Counted from the stretch's first letter, positions 48,742-60,977 are shown. The stretch: DNA of 64,000 bases from Eucalyptus grandis (GCF_016545825.1 NC_052618.1:37332196-37396195); one strand, 5' to 3'. Numbers and translations: made by a program. The notes: a model not told the origin generated them from the letters alone.

Positions 48742-49117
48742 TTGAGGTTGAAATTCGATTCTTGTTTTCATTTTCTCTCAGTTTTCGGATCTTCCATTCG
48801 TGCGTTGAGGCGGTTGTTCTTTAGAATTCGTTGTTCATTCCTCCCGGGGTGCTTTAGGGTTTCTTGATTCTAATTTGTGGGCAGGAAGCGGTTTTTCTTG
48901 AGTTTCTGGATATTGCTATGGCCGACGCTATTGAGCTTAAAATTCGTTTCTTCTCTTCAGTTTCTCTCAGTTTTCGGATCTTCAGTTCGTGTGTCGACGC
49001 GGTATTCTCAAGAATTCGTTGTTCATTCCTTCCCCGGTGCATTTAGGGTTCTTGTTTCTAATTTGTGGGCAGGAAGTGGTTTTACTTGAGTATGTCGATA
49101 TTGCTATGGCTGACGCA
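48742..49117 (+). repeat. 188-bp tandem duplication in the DnaJ leader
   Basis: Copies at 48742-48929 and 48930-49117 share TTCTCTCAGTTTTCGGATCT, CTAATTTGTGGGCAGGAAG and TATTGCTATGGC with a period of exactly 188. The region lies between a likely leader donor (about 48624, GAG/GTACGA) and the acceptor before 49271, so it is probably intronic in the 5'UTR. Confidence 0.85.
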
Positions 49118-49276
49118 ATCTATTCTGCATATTGCTGGTTTCAGTGATCCAGTACAGCATTCTCGTTTCGCGCATTCAGTTTCTTTTCTCATCATGGGTT
49201 TGTGTATTGGAAAGTTTCAATTTTTTTTCTCGTGTTGGCTCCTTAGTTGGCTGTTTGTTCCGTGGCAGGCGGAAAT

Positions 49277-51362
49277 ATGGACGTCGACATGGATCATTAC
49301 GGTGTTCTTGGGTTGCCTTCTGGGGAGGAAGGCGCCCAGCTCTCCGAGAAGGAGATCTCGAAGGCTTACAGGGCTAAAGCTCTGGAGCTGCATCCGGACA
49401 AGAGGCCTGATGATCCGGACGCACACGCGAATTTCCAGAAGCTTAAGTCATCCTATGAGATTCTGAAGGACAAGAAAGCCCGGAAGCTTTTTGATGATCT
49501 CCTGAGGGTCAAGCGCGAGCAGGTCCTTCGCCGGTCGCAGCAAGATTCGAAGCGTAGGAAAATGGTCTCGGACCTGGAAGAAAGAGAGCGAGCGGCTTTT
49601 GCGCCTGATCCTGCTGCAAAAGCAAAGAATGAAGAGGAGAGGATCCTTAGGAAGCTTAGAGAAGAGATAGAAAGGATTCGGGCTATGCATGCAAATAAAG
49701 GCACTTCTCCAGCTTCCTCAAAGGGACAGGCTGCTAGTGAGGGAAAGGATAGGAAGAGGAGTGGTGGGGTTGGTCTGGACAAGGAGAAGGTTCTCAAAGT
49801 TTCCTGGGAGATTGGTGGCCCTGACTATACCGTAGAGAGGTTGAAGGAGTTGTTTTCAGTGTTTGGTGAGGTCGAAGATGTCGTCACTAGGAAGAAAAGA
49901 TCTGCCCTCATTGTAATGGCATCTAAGGATGCTGCCGTATGTCTTTTTACCCTTTACCTTCTTTTTATATCACTTGCCAATTTAGGCAATAACCTTACAA
50001 TGAATGTCTCTTTTTGTAGGTTGCTGCCACAAGAACAGTGTGTGGAGATCTTTCTAACCCTTTGCTGGTCGTCCCTCTTCAGCCAGTTGTAGCACCAGAT
50101 TTTCCAAGTGTTAACAAGCCTGTGGAGAAAGATCTCTGCAATGACCTTGTAGGGGCTGGCTATCAAGATTTTGAGGACTCTGTGATGAAGAAGCTTCAGA
50201 AGGTAAGGACCTTTTCTTGCTTTGAAGAGAAATGCATTCTTTATAATCTTCTATGTAAGTAGACTCGACTTTAATATGACGAATTTGAATAGCGTCAACT
50301 TAGCAGGAGTATGTGGAAAAGCATATTCACTTCTAGTGTCTAAGCCATCAAAAGTTTTTTTTTTCTTCGTCTTTTTTGAAAATGTCTAGCTGTGTCTACA
50401 GGCATAGCATGATTTTCTCACTACTTAATTTGAACAAATTTGCAAACATCCTTCACAACATTCATAGTGAACCTTAAGTAGGGAGTGACAAAAGTAAGGA
50501 AAGATTTGGAATCTTTAACTTTGATAACTAATAACAAAAACACCGGATTGGGAATGTTTTAGGTATCACCGGTGGAATTGGCTTATTGCTTTCAGTTGCA
50601 GTATGTGAAAGACTCAAGTGAGGGAACTTTCGTAGACATATTAGGAAAGTTTTTTTATTAATTGTTAATTGTGACTTTAAAGAAAGATGAGGGATGAGAG
50701 AAGTTTGAAAACAAAATGAATGGAATCCCCATAGACATTTACTAGTAAAGCTAATCCTTTGCTAAATATGTGAACTCAGCGAAATGAGAAAAAATTGGCA
50801 TCATCAGGTTTTGTAGCTCTAAAATCTTCATTTAGGATCCGTTGCCATATTAATAATAGATGTTACTTATGAAATAGAGAAGCTGCCAAAAAGTGCAATC
50901 CAAATTTTATCTATCCAAGGTTTGGAAAATTCTTAACTCATCACATATAAGATGTTGCTAGAGCTTTTCATTTCCCCGCCCTTTGGCTGGGAGTATACCA
51001 GTAAATGTTTTGGACCAATAAACTGGTAAAGAAAAGTTCCTCTCACTGGATAATTTATAATTCATAGTTGCTAATTTATCATGAATCTGATCATAGTCTT
51101 ATCAATGTTTAGTGTGGATGAGGTAGAAGTAGATGCATAAAGTACTGTTTTGGCATACAAAACAGTCATACGTATTGCCTTGCAGCAATCTAGCCCTTAG
51201 TTGTCAATGTTTTGGTCTTCCTTTTCTGTGTCATTATGGAAGTGTTTTACCTGATACTATGCTAGAGCTGTTTTTGTTCTTTTAGTTTCCTTGTACTTTT
51301 CCATTTCTCTACATGTGTAACTCTGAAATCCTGGGCAGGCTGCAGCAAGGCAAAAGTCATAG
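49277..51362 (+). CDS. DNAJC17-like protein: J domain plus RRM
   Basis: Three coding exons, 49277-49936, 50020-50202 and 51339-51362, all with GT-AG borders and phase 0 junctions, give a 288-residue protein. The J domain (about 7-75) has the HPD motif at 39-41 in ALELHPDKRPDD, so it can stimulate an Hsp70 ATPase. A Lys/Glu/Arg-rich coiled helix follows (about 75-150). An RRM-like fold lies at about 180-255 (VLKVSWEIGG, ELFSVFGEVEDVV, SALIVMASKDAA). This layout is that of DNAJC17 (yeast Cwc23-like) proteins linked to the spliceosome; the plant role is inferred. I chose the ATG at 49277 rather than the in-frame one at 49247, because the latter lies before a likely leader acceptor (GTGGCAG/GCGG) and the J domain begins right after 49277. 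The 3' tail is shared with a tandem duplication. Confidence 0.88.
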
Positions 51363-52660
51363 GGAAAAGCATCTGAGGAGTACATTATGTACAGTTTAGC
51401 TTCTTATATCCTCAGTCTATCATCTAATGGTAAGGTGTCACTTCTTAGGTAGATATATCAGCAATAAGTCTGTATTGATTCTCATTATTCTCTCTTTCTT
51501 CCATTCTGTTGAAGTAACAGTGGTTTGGGATGGTTAGAGCAGATGACGAGCATACTTGGATGGTAGCACCTGACACCAAATTTCATGTTGATGGTGTGCC
51601 ATAGTGAAAACTTGATAGTGCATTTGATATGGTGGGACCTAAAGGCTGCGATTGGCATTTCTGGACAATGTTTGCATTATTTTCGATTGCTAAAAACAGC
51701 CAGAACACATTGTTTATAATTGCTGAGATAACATGATATGTTACTTTCACTAGGGGATATACCTGGCAATTGTCATGCTGGACTGTAATTTTCGGGACTT
51801 CTTCTTGTACTGTGTAATTGCTTGGTGGTTGTAATTTAGTAGAGTTGAGGCCTGGTGCTGGAATCAGCTGACTTTCTAAGCCATTAGTGTGATATGCAAT
51901 ATCACATACTTTGTAGAAGGCAAATTTACATTAAAATGATGTAAGAAAAATTCACATTTACTGACCCCCATTCGCATTATTACATTGTATAAAATTTCGA
52001 TCCTGATATGTCTTGGAGTACGTGAGGATGCAAGATAGTGGTAGTAGTACTGGCAGCACAGAGGGATCCTTGGCAGATGTTCTGTAGCATGGAGATATAT
52101 TGGCTATTAATGTCCAAAACTTTACAGAAATGATTATTTTGCGATAATATTCTACATTGCTAGGAATAAATTGCTTAGCAAGTAAAGGAAACTGGAATAA
52201 TGAAATGTTAAGGGTCGAATTAACACAAATAAAACTGAAAAGTAAGTGCTGAAATATCAAATACTGAATTTTTAAGGCTGATAATCTTCATCGCTGAAAA
52301 TAGAATCAAAAAAATTATTTGACGATTTTTGAAAAGTGATAGCTAAATGTTACTAATTTCTTACTAAAGATAAAATAATGACAATTATTGGTAGGTTTTA
52401 GAAATATGGTTGGCAATATTTTAGTTGCTATCGATTTTTTTTGCTATCGAATGAATCAAGTAATACCCCCCTCACTCATCACATTAAGTGAATTCTCAGT
52501 TGTCAACACTTAATTAGGTAAGTATTCTACTTCCATTGTATCTAAATAGTATCCTGAGATAACTTGGGCATTGATCATTTGCCTTCTCGTCTGGATGAAA
52601 TGAATGTACATCCCTGAAGTTAGAGTCTCAATGAAAGTTAATCCTTTGTTGCTGTTAATT

Positions 52661-52878
52661 CTATTGTCTTCCACATCTCCTTTCTCTGAACTTCCTCTTT
52701 GTCAGCTGTGGATTCTCTGCATTCTGTCTCCAGAATGCGGTCCTAGTACAGTTCCAGCGTAATCTTTTCTGTGTTGCCACATGGTGTTGCTCCACTGTGT
52801 CTTTAGATTCATTCTTTTTCATGGCTTCAACTACTATAGTGAAAAATTCATCCAAACTCAGCAAAACCATCTTCACTA
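52661..52878 (-). pseudogene. broken duplicate of the PP2A B' last exon
   Basis: The minus-strand frame reads KMVLLSLDEFFTIVVEAMKK where the real exon reads KMVLLALDDVFPVVVEGMEK, then shifts out of frame (KDTVEQHH versus KRHWSSSV). It has no upstream exon or acceptor context and lies inside unit 1 of the tandem duplication. Confidence 0.85.
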
Positions 52879-53029
52879 GCCGAGGTGAGAATAGTGTTTG
52901 TTTTGGGCGATATACCTCTCAATTGTCATATGCGAGACTGTATTTTTGGAGCATTCTGCCTGTACTTAAAACTTCCTCCTTTTGGTCTTGCTCAGTCACT
53001 TAGTGACAGCAAATTAGGGTAGTCAAGGT

Positions 53030-53287
53030 TTGTTGCCGCAATTTGCTAAAGTGCCCAAAAAAGTAATGTGCTATGTAGTTTTACATGCTTTGGAGTATAC
53101 AAATTCAAAAAAGGGTGATGCAAGAGCATTTTTAGATTTATCTCGACGTATGGTTGGATTGGATCAACTTTTGATGCGGATGTTGGAGTATGGGGGGATG
53201 CGAGATACTGCTAGGGTTATTGGCAACACAGACGGATCCTTGGATGTTCGATGGTGTGGAGAGATGAAGATCAATGCAAAAAACTAA
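53030..53287 (+). other. short open frame of uncertain status
   Basis: Encodes 85 residues beginning MLPQFAKVPKKVMCYVVLHA. It lies in unit 2 of the duplication where the counterpart in unit 1 has no open frame. No family recognised. Most likely a chance frame in a copied 3'UTR. Confidence 0.15.
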
Positions 53288-53550
53288 GAAGAAAAATGAC
53301 GATAATGGGAACTAGCAGCCGGGGAGGTGGAGTTTTCTATTGAGATCTTTACTGGTCGATGGCCGTCAAGGCACTAGGAATTTGAGGCCTAGTAATTCGA
53401 ACAAACTGCAATTTCAGTGAAACGCCTGATCGTGTTGCTAACTGTGTTAGCAGTGTTGCTAAATGGTATCCTGTAGTAACTTAAGCCAGAGATCGTTCTT
53501 TTGTCTCATCTGAAGTGTATGTAAATGTACATTCTTGAGGTTGAAGGGGT

Positions 53551-55214
53551 TCACAGGTTGTAATTCTTGGCTACTATTGATTCTATTCTCTCCCATTTCT
53601 CCATCCTCTTAACTTCCTCCTTGCGAGCTGTGGATTCTCGGTGTTCCATCTCCAGGATGCACTTGTAGTACAGTACCGGATCCATCTCTTCCAACATTTC
53701 CTTGACCTTCTCCGTGAGTTGTCTTACGCTGCTGCTCCAATGCCTCTTTAGATTCTTCTCCATGCCTTCAACTACCACGGGGAAGACATCATCCAGTGCC
53801 AACAATACCATCTTCACAAAGTGTTCATTGTTCCACATGTAAAGTGCCCGCTCTGCGACCTAAACATGCATACAAAATTAAAGGTCGGCAAACCCCAGGC
53901 AAACTGATGAAAAGAAATATATTGAGCATCGATTCTGTTGACTGCATGTACATGGTACAAATTGGGGAAGCCTTAATGAGAATCATTTCGGAATTATAAT
54001 ATAATTATATATTAAGGTTACAGGCAGCCTTAAGCTGAAGGAAATTGTCCTCTTTCATCATAGTGCGCGAGCCTTTAAGGAATGATGCTGTCATATGGAG
54101 AGGTGTTTCATCAACTGTCTTCTAATCAAAATAAAAGTGCAAGATCTAAAGCTGTTCAATTTACCTGAGAATTTAAACTATTCGAGCACCTTGTCACATG
54201 GGTGCACAAGGGCAGAGCCAACTTCCTGTACTGATCAGGGTCAATATTCTCCACAAGCTCCTCCAGTTCTCCAATGAGCAAGACCTCCTTCTGAGAGTTA
54301 GTGACAGGCCAATACCTCAGAATCCCCCTCACAACAATTCCTCCAAGCACGGGCTCTTTCTGCACAAACTGAGACACGCAATAGCTCAGTTGCTTGTGGT
54401 ACATCAGCATGCCCTTTGGCTTGTGCATGGGAATGAGCACTCTGATCAGGAACAGCTTGTGCTCTTCTTTGAGAGGGACTGTGAACCCATTTATGATGCT
54501 CCCGTAAATCTCGAGCAGCTCACCGATGCTGCAGTGCCTCTCGGTCTCAAAAATATAGTTCAGAAGCACATCGTTCATCGATTTTCTCATGAAAGAACGG
54601 TGGAAGGTGAATCTCAGGTATATCATGTGGTACACGTTCTTCAGGCTGTTGCGCTCTCTGGGATCCTCGGACTGAAAGAGTGCAAGAAGGTTCCGAAGGA
54701 AGGGGCGGTCGACGTGGTCTCGCAGCATCTTGGGGTCCGTGGTTGCAATGAACTGGAGGAGAATGTCGTACACGACCTGGAGGTGAATCCACGCAGGCGA
54801 AGCAGTCGCTATGAAGCCCTCATCGTCGGGCAAGTCTGATATGAATGAGAGGTTGGAAGGTGGAGGGAATGGCCGGAAGAGGTTGGCTGAGATCATTGAC
54901 ATCAGGGGCACCAATACTTCGCCGTCCAATGGCTTCTTCGAGGTCTTCACCAGGTAGAGGAGTTGGTTGAGCTTAAGCCTCTTGTGGTCTTGCTGTGAAG
55001 GAGACTCTAAAGGGTCAGTGAAAGTGAAGACAACGGAACAATACGATATCAGTGAGAGCATCTCTTCTTCGACGGAGTGCTGCCTCCAATTGACGCTCCG
55101 AGACGGGCTATTGCTGCGCGATGGGCTGTGTCCGTTCTGATCGAACAGAAACTGCAGAGTAGTGGATCTCTTCCGTGGAGAGTTTATTGATGTGATGTAT
55201 CTATCAACACCCAT
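53551..55214 (-). CDS. PP2A B' (B56) regulatory subunit
   Basis: Two coding exons on the minus strand (55214-54165 and 53859-53551, intron 54164-53860 with GT-AG ends, phase 0) give 452 residues. The protein is a B56-family subunit that brings the PP2A catalytic/scaffold dimer to its substrates in cytoplasm or nucleus. The B56 HEAT-like helical region runs from about 45 to 440, with family landmarks such as WIHLQVVYDILLQF, DPRERNSLKNVYHMIYLRF, FETERHCSIGELLEIYGSII, LPLCTHVTRCSNS and MWNNEHFVKMVLLAL. The N-terminus (1-45) is Ser-rich and specific to plants. Length is slightly below the 480-520 common in plant B' proteins. The gene is convergent with the DnaJ gene and its last exon has a broken copy at 52661-52878. 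A long plus-strand frame (54198-54839) is only antisense shadow. Confidence 0.93.
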
Positions 55215-56486
55215 CTCTCTCTCTCTCCAATGCCTGTTTCTCTTCAGTGAATGAATCTCTCCTCTTTGGGATTATGGAGTTTGAGAGCATTTTTACTGCA
55301 GTTTTGCTTCAAGGGTCTGAAAGGGGCTGCCTTGTTTTGATCTTTCCCATTTAATCTTTCCTCGCTCGTTTGGATGTGAAACAAAAGGACAGAAAGACAG
55401 CGATGTTTTTTATAGACTGGGAGAGTTTTCCAATGATTGAGAATGGAATCCTCTGTCCTTGTTCTCGGAAAGAGAGGTGTGACACTGACATGAACAATGC
55501 TAATTTATATCCTCCGTTAAAATAAAGCCAGTTGAGGATCTTCTTAGTTGCTGTCCCTTGCCACGTGGAATTCTCTGGGTGTGATAAAGTTGATAATAAT
55601 GAGGATTTTGGCTGGTAATGAGAAGATGCTAGCAAGAGGACAGATTATCCTCTACATTTGTTTTGGTCCAGCATGCATGTGCCTCACCAACCCCACAAAT
55701 TTGGACGGTTTATGAGGTGATTTGGGAGATTCGATTGAAGCTCTCTGGGAGCCCATTTGGAGGGGAAACAGAGATCAAGAACTCCATATCTTAGGATTTG
55801 AGAGGCCAAAGAAAAGGGATAAAATTGCTTATCTGGAGACAGAGGGAATATATGGGTTTAGCTAAAGTTACCATCTTGCCGTCCATTACATGATGTACCA
55901 TGTCAGAGCCTTTTATACACACCTTCAATTCAGTAAGTGTCATTCAAATGAAAGGTTTACATACCTAGTGACTATTCAACTTGCGCAATAGGCATAATGT
56001 ATGATCTGTGCAAGCGACATGAAGTACAAATGAAAGCGCTACATGCCGTTTTCAAAAAGGCCTTTCCAATGCTGATCAGAAATAAAAAGAAGGGCCTGGG
56101 CAAAACAATTGCATTACGGGAGATATATCCATACTCAAGGGACAAGGTTGAACTCATGGGAGGATTGCAAGCCATTAGCTGCCATGCCACAGGGAAAGAG
56201 ATGGTCCCTTCCCTTTTTTCCTATTTGCCATGCTCTACAATCCATAGGCTTTGAAAACTAATTAAAGACGTAAAACAACGATGATAACAGAATCTGGCCT
56301 GCAAAATTATCGTTTTCGTATCATATGATACACACACAGCATACAGATTCAACTAAGTTTGTATGTACTTGTTTACCTATACATGTGTATGCGCTTTGGA
56401 ATGATCACTTTTCTATCATTCCCTCGGACAATCATACTTGGCTATTGCTTTTGCAATTTCTCCTATTTGTGTTTCATAGTACTTTG
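55215..56486. other. PP2A 5' region and PPR 3' flank, no further gene
   Basis: CT-rich sequence just upstream of 55214 is probably the PP2A leader and promoter. The rest holds only short frames on both strands with no recognisable product. The segment near 56487 should include the PPR 3'UTR. Confidence 0.5.
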
Positions 56487-58871
56487 TCACCAGTAATCAT
56501 TGCAAGAGCAGCATCTGTCTCTGAAGTGGTGAACGACCTTCACATCCACAACTATTATCTCTCTACAACTTAAATCTGATATTTTCTTTGCAGCAGAATG
56601 GCAATCTTCGCAAATTCTAGTGTTCTGTCTGATAAGAATTGGGTTCCCTATCGCTGTAGAAACTAAGCCAAAAGATATAGCCAACCTTACACTGTGAGTG
56701 GCAGGAGATTTTGCTCTTTCTTTTGCCAGATCAAGCGGTCTGAATCTAGTCACTCTTGTGGGATGAATATTTACCCCAACCCACTTGCTTACAATGTCCA
56801 ATACACCGTAGATCATGCTTGCGTGTTGACAGCATTTATCATAATTGGTGAAGCTGTAGATTTTACCTCTACTCTCCATCATACTATATCCAACTGTCTT
56901 TTTGATCCCCTCTTTTTTCATGATTGATTTGATGCCTTCGAAATCTTCCCAGCGTCCAGCTTCTGCATACATATTTGACAGTAAAATACAACACCCTGTA
57001 TTATCATGTTCTAACGATAATATGTGCTTTGCAGCATATTCAGCCATTTCAATATTTCCGTGCTTTCTACTAGCAGTCAGCAGTGATCCCCAAATTCTAG
57101 CATTGGGGACCAAAGGCATTTGTGCAACAAACTCTCTGGCATGGTCAAGGTTGCCGGTGCGACCGATCAGATCAAGCACACATCCATAGTGTTCTATTCC
57201 AGGATCAATATTATAGCTCCTTCTCATTTGATTGAAGTATCCCCACCCCTCATCGACCAAGCCGGAAATGCTGCAAGACATTAACAAGGAAAAGAATGTG
57301 CTGGCGTTGGGTTCAACACCATATTTTTTCATCTCTTTAAACAGTGCAATGGATTTACCTCCACATCCATGTATTGCATAAGCCATAATAATAACATTCC
57401 ACGAAACCACATCCTTAATCAACGTTTTGTCAAAAATTTGTTGAGCAGTCCCCAGATCTCCACATTTTGCATACATATATATGATTGAGTTTGAGATGTA
57501 GATATTTGAACCAAGACCCAACTTTAAAGCATATGCATGAATCAGCCTTCCCTCTCTCAATAATGCCACTTCAGCAAAGGCAGGCAAAACGCTTGCAATT
57601 GTAATTGCATCCGGTTCCAAAGGCTCACACCATAGCTTTTGAAAGAGTCCTAAGGCGGCTTCATTCTGCCTGTTCTGCACATGGGCAGCAATTATCGCAT
57701 TCCATGAGATCAAACTCTTTTCAGCCATTTTACCAAACAAATACTTAGCCTCCTTCAATCCTCCGCTGGCTCCATACATGTTAATAAGAGCAGTTTCCAA
57801 GACCATATTTGGAAAAAAACCTTTTCTGACGGAGTGTCCATGGACAGATTTCCCTACCTGGAGGGATCCTAACTGTGCACATGCTGGTAGCAGGTTAATC
57901 ATTGTGATACTATCCGGATTCAAATTACAATCATCCTGCATACACTTCACGCAAGCCAATGACTCTGAAGGAAGAGCATTCGAAGCATAACCATCTATCA
58001 TTGCATTCCAAATCACAATGTTCTCCTTAGAAGCACTGTCAAACAATCTCTCAGCATAGTCTACTTTACCACATTTGCAGTACATATCAACAAGAGACGT
58101 CTCAACCATTAAGTCCGACTCAAGCCCACTTCGAATCGCCCAGCAATGAATCTCTTTCCCACTTTGCAAATAACTCTCGAGAGAAGCAGCGCCAAGCGCA
58201 CTGATCAAGCTGTATCTATCAGGTCTCATGCCATACACTTGCATTTCTCGCAAAAGAGCAAAAGAGCTCCAACCATCGCCCACCGAAAGGAACCCGCTGA
58301 TCATGGAGTTCCACGAAACCACGTCCCTCGCACCCATTTCTCTGAATACCTTTTCAGCCAAGTCCGCACGGCCATTCTCCGCATACATGGATATGAGCGA
58401 ATTACCCACATACAAATCCAAATCCAGCCCGACTTTAAACAACTTCGCGTGAACTTTCTCCCCCTCCATCAAAGCTAACAACCCTCCACACGCCTTGACC
58501 ACAAAAGGGTAAGTATAATTATCGGCCCTGATCCCTTCCCGCCCCATCCTACGGTAAAGCTCGATCGCCTCCCGAACCAACCCGTTATTCACAAAACCTC
58601 TAATGAGCACGTTCCAAGAGTAAGCATCCGAGCGGGGCATATTCTCGAACAGGTGGACCGCATTCTCCAAACTCCCAGAATCCACGAATGCAGAGAGCGC
58701 TCTGTTGAGCGCGAAATGGTCGGCTTGGCTCTGCCTCCTCAGCTTGTTGGGTTTGCTTCCATTCGGGGCTGCTGCGGGCTTGGAGATTCTTCCTGGGTCG
58801 ACGATGGGGCGGCCTCTGGGTGCTGTTGCGGAGTTGTAGAAATGGGGGTAGTGAGCGAGCGCTGAAGCCAT
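56487..58871 (-). CDS. PLS-class PPR protein with DYW domain (At4g35130-like)
   Basis: An intronless frame of 794 residues. PPR proteins bind organellar RNA one base per repeat; PLS-DYW members usually specify C-to-U editing sites in plastids or mitochondria. From about residue 55 onward there is a run of P, L and S repeats (for example [47 protein letters not shown]). E/E+ motifs follow ([39 protein letters not shown]), then the DYW domain from about 665, ending CCSCNDYW. The CxxCH zinc ligands ([10 protein letters not shown]) are present, but the HxE deaminase signature reads [10 protein letters not shown], so the catalytic Glu is Val. By memory the Arabidopsis protein At4g35130 is similar and shares this. 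The N-terminal 50 residues are rich in Ala, Pro, Ser and Arg, compatible with an organelle transit peptide. Confidence 0.93.
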   Translation of the reverse strand: MASALAHYPHFYNSATAPRGRPIVDPGRISKPAAAPNGSKPNKLRRQSQADHFALNRALSAFVDSGSLENAVHLFENMPRSDAYSWNVLIRGFVNNGLVREAIELYRRMGREGIRADNYTYPFVVKACGGLLALMEGEKVHAKLFKVGLDLDLYVGNSLISMYAENGRADLAEKVFREMGARDVVSWNSMISGFLSVGDGWSSFALLREMQVYGMRPDRYSLISALGAASLESYLQSGKEIHCWAIRSGLESDLMVETSLVDMYCKCGKVDYAERLFDSASKENIVIWNAMIDGYASNALPSESLACVKCMQDDCNLNPDSITMINLLPACAQLGSLQVGKSVHGHSVRKGFFPNMVLETALINMYGASGGLKEAKYLFGKMAEKSLISWNAIIAAHVQNRQNEAALGLFQKLWCEPLEPDAITIASVLPAFAEVALLREGRLIHAYALKLGLGSNIYISNSIIYMYAKCGDLGTAQQIFDKTLIKDVVSWNVIIMAYAIHGCGGKSIALFKEMKKYGVEPNASTFFSLLMSCSISGLVDEGWGYFNQMRRSYNIDPGIEHYGCVLDLIGRTGNLDHAREFVAQMPLVPNARIWGSLLTASRKHGNIEMAEYAAKHILSLEHDNTGCCILLSNMYAEAGRWEDFEGIKSIMKKEGIKKTVGYSMMESRGKIYSFTNYDKCCQHASMIYGVLDIVSKWVGVNIHPTRVTRFRPLDLAKERAKSPATHSVRLAISFGLVSTAIGNPILIRQNTRICEDCHSAAKKISDLSCREIIVVDVKVVHHFRDRCCSCNDYW

Positions 58872-59700
58872 GTTCGGACCAGCGGAACGTCAGACGCTCG
58901 TGGCGTGCGCCGACAATGATGGGGGCGGTCGGAGAAATGGAAGGTGAAACTCGGTCCGGCCCCTCACGTCGCCGGCGGACAGAGCACGTGAGCCGCTGAG
59001 TTTAACTTTGCATCTCGAATTTCAACTCGAGACGATCGCGACTGCTCCGCCTTTGTACATTTTCATATTTACAGTCTTGAATAATAGTCTATTCTAGATC
59101 ACAAATAACCAAATCACTCATTTTATTTCTCTATATTCTCGTGATATTATGTTAGTAAAGTCTAAAAATATGTTTTATTGTTTTTTTGTCAAAATTGTAT
59201 TAATGTGTTGATTGGATATTAATATTGAAAAGTTATAGAAGAATGAATCGAGAAAGAGAGAGGAGAGACCATGAGATGAAATCTTGAATGAAAAAAAGGT
59301 CGCGTGAAGAGAATTCCCCCACTCTAGAGAGTGCCAAATTGGTCGCCTTGGGTAGCCCCCATAGCCTCAAGGAGACGTAAAACAGGATTGGGGGTATTGG
59401 CAGCTCTCGTACCAAGAAAAATATAGTGACTAGGCATAACGCCCGTAAGATTAGATCTGAGCAGGTCTTTAAACTGTTCCATCCTGAATAAGCCATCACA
59501 GGGTGCCTTCCCCCACAAATCATTTACCAAGTGAGAGTGCCTTCCCCACAAGTCATTTACAGGGGGACAAGTGAGGGGGATCCCGGGGGGGAGGGAACGC
59601 GGGATAACAGCCCCATCGGGCTCTCCGGCCAGAGCACAACTAGTGCTGGGATCCCGCCTAGAGGGAGGTCACTGCCTTCTCCTAACATACTAGGCTGATA
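58872..59700. other. PPR upstream region with short repeats
   Basis: GC-richer just upstream of the PPR start, then AT-rich. The 24-base unit TGCCTTCCCCACAAGTCATT (plus TTAC) occurs near 59539 and, with small differences, near 59501. 59233-59551 has minus-strand frames without a recognised family. From about 59560 to 59700 the sequence is GC-rich and may belong to the organelle-derived insertion below. Confidence 0.4.
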
Positions 59701-59713
59701 AACTCTCAAACTA

Positions 59714-59777
59714 GGGCTAGAGCTGCTACAATTGCTTCAGCGGTAGCAACTATCGGTATTGGAAATGTCCTCAGTAG
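59714..59777 (+). pseudogene. atp9: fragment matching mitochondrial atp9
   Basis: The plus frame reads ARAATIASAVATIGIGNVLS, nearly the N-terminal helix of ATP synthase subunit 9 (known form [20 protein letters not shown]). At the nucleotide level GCTGCTACAATTGCTTCAGC and GGTATTGGAAATGTC look like plant mitochondrial atp9. No start codon in place and no second helix follow, so this is a nuclear insertion of mitochondrial DNA (NUMT) or a remnant of one. Identification is from memory of the family. Confidence 0.6.
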
Positions 59778-59779
59778 TA

Positions 59780-60977
59780 AAGAATTCTATAATAGATGAT
59801 TTGTAGTCGCCTAGTTTTTACCGTCACCATTGCCACCATCCTAACCTTCGCCAAACCCAGAAAGAAAACGGAGGAGGAAGTTAGAAAAAAAAAGGGACAA
59901 AGATAATAAGAAAAGAACAACATAAAATGAGTTGACATATTTTTTCCAAGTAAATATTTCATCAGCACCATTTACCTTTTAGTGTGAATTTTTCACTGGC
60001 ATTATTTAACGAAATTTTGACGGAGAGATAAATATATCATATCAAAATAAATTTAGGATTTTTTTTTTTTATATCAGCAAAAAAATTTAAAACAAATTTG
60101 TCGTATACTTACAAATTTAGAGTTTATGGTATTACAAAAAAAAAAAATTAAGGTTAATATGTCGTGAGATTTTTGTGATTTTTTTTTTATATTAAAATTT
60201 TGTCATTCTTTCGTATCGAAATTCACTAATCTTGTCGAAGAATTAGTGGCGACTAAAATTGGATTGCGATTGCAATTGGGAATTTGGGATTTCATCCACC
60301 TCCCAAGCACCTGCTTCTGCTTGCTCCACTCAAACTGTAACCATCCTTACCCATTTCCTGCGCTCAATCTATCTATTGTTTCTTCTTACATTTGCATTCA
60401 ACCTTTCGCAAATAGTAAATATCAACTCCAATGAGAGAGTTATCAATCGGAATTGTTAATACGTGGAATTTTACTGTCTGAAAAAAATGCAAAATTTAGT
60501 TGCTGTAGCTATTAATAATGGTGAAATCCACCTTTTATTACTAGAAAGTTTCAAACGCCCTCAAGATTTCAGAATATAACTTTGCATTCACCTGACTATC
60601 TGTGAATCACTCAAGCCTATCTCCTTGCGATGCTTCAGTATCTTGCGCAGGTCGCGACATTGCAACAAAAGGGAAGCACGCACAGAGAATCCAACCAGAT
60701 AGATCTGTGCAAGAGCATATCGCTACTCTCGAACCATCTAATTCACTATCAAGAAAATGTATGATGCACTAAATAAGTGGGCGCGCAATAAGGCCTACGC
60801 CAGTCTACCGTTTCCTTATCAAACAGAAACATAAAGAGAGGATGGAGGATTGTCCTAGACAGCGAACGTTACACATAAAAGATGGTCTTTACAGCAGATT
60901 GCAAACGCTGCAGTCCTTATCATGACGGTGGGCAGCCACCTACAGAGAGGTGTATCCCCATGATCTTCACATACACA
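59780..60977. other. AT-rich intergenic DNA and 3' flank of the DUF1218 gene
   Basis: Homopolymer T and A runs (for example 60059-60070 and 60137-60147) and no supported frame. The part from about 60800 to 60977 is likely 3'UTR of the minus-strand DUF1218 gene. Confidence 0.5.

Larger units (their letters stand above)
51735..53838. repeat. tandem duplication of the DnaJ 3' flank plus PP2A last-exon region
   Basis: Unit 1 (about 51735-52878) and unit 2 (about 52879-53838) share, in order: a GATATACCTGGCAATTGTCA-like block (51752 versus 52909), a CACAGAGGGATCCTTGG-like block (52057 versus 53227), a GTATCCTGAGATAACTT-like block (52549 versus 53467), and the PP2A last-exon sequence (52660 versus 53575). 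Unit 1 holds the real DnaJ tail and a broken PP2A exon. Unit 2 holds a copy of the DnaJ tail and the real PP2A exon. Indels of up to a few hundred bases show age. Confidence 0.8.

Noticed and set aside
54198..54839. Plus-strand open frame of 213 residues
   Set aside because: Antisense shadow of the PP2A B' exon, whose conserved family motifs explain the sequence.
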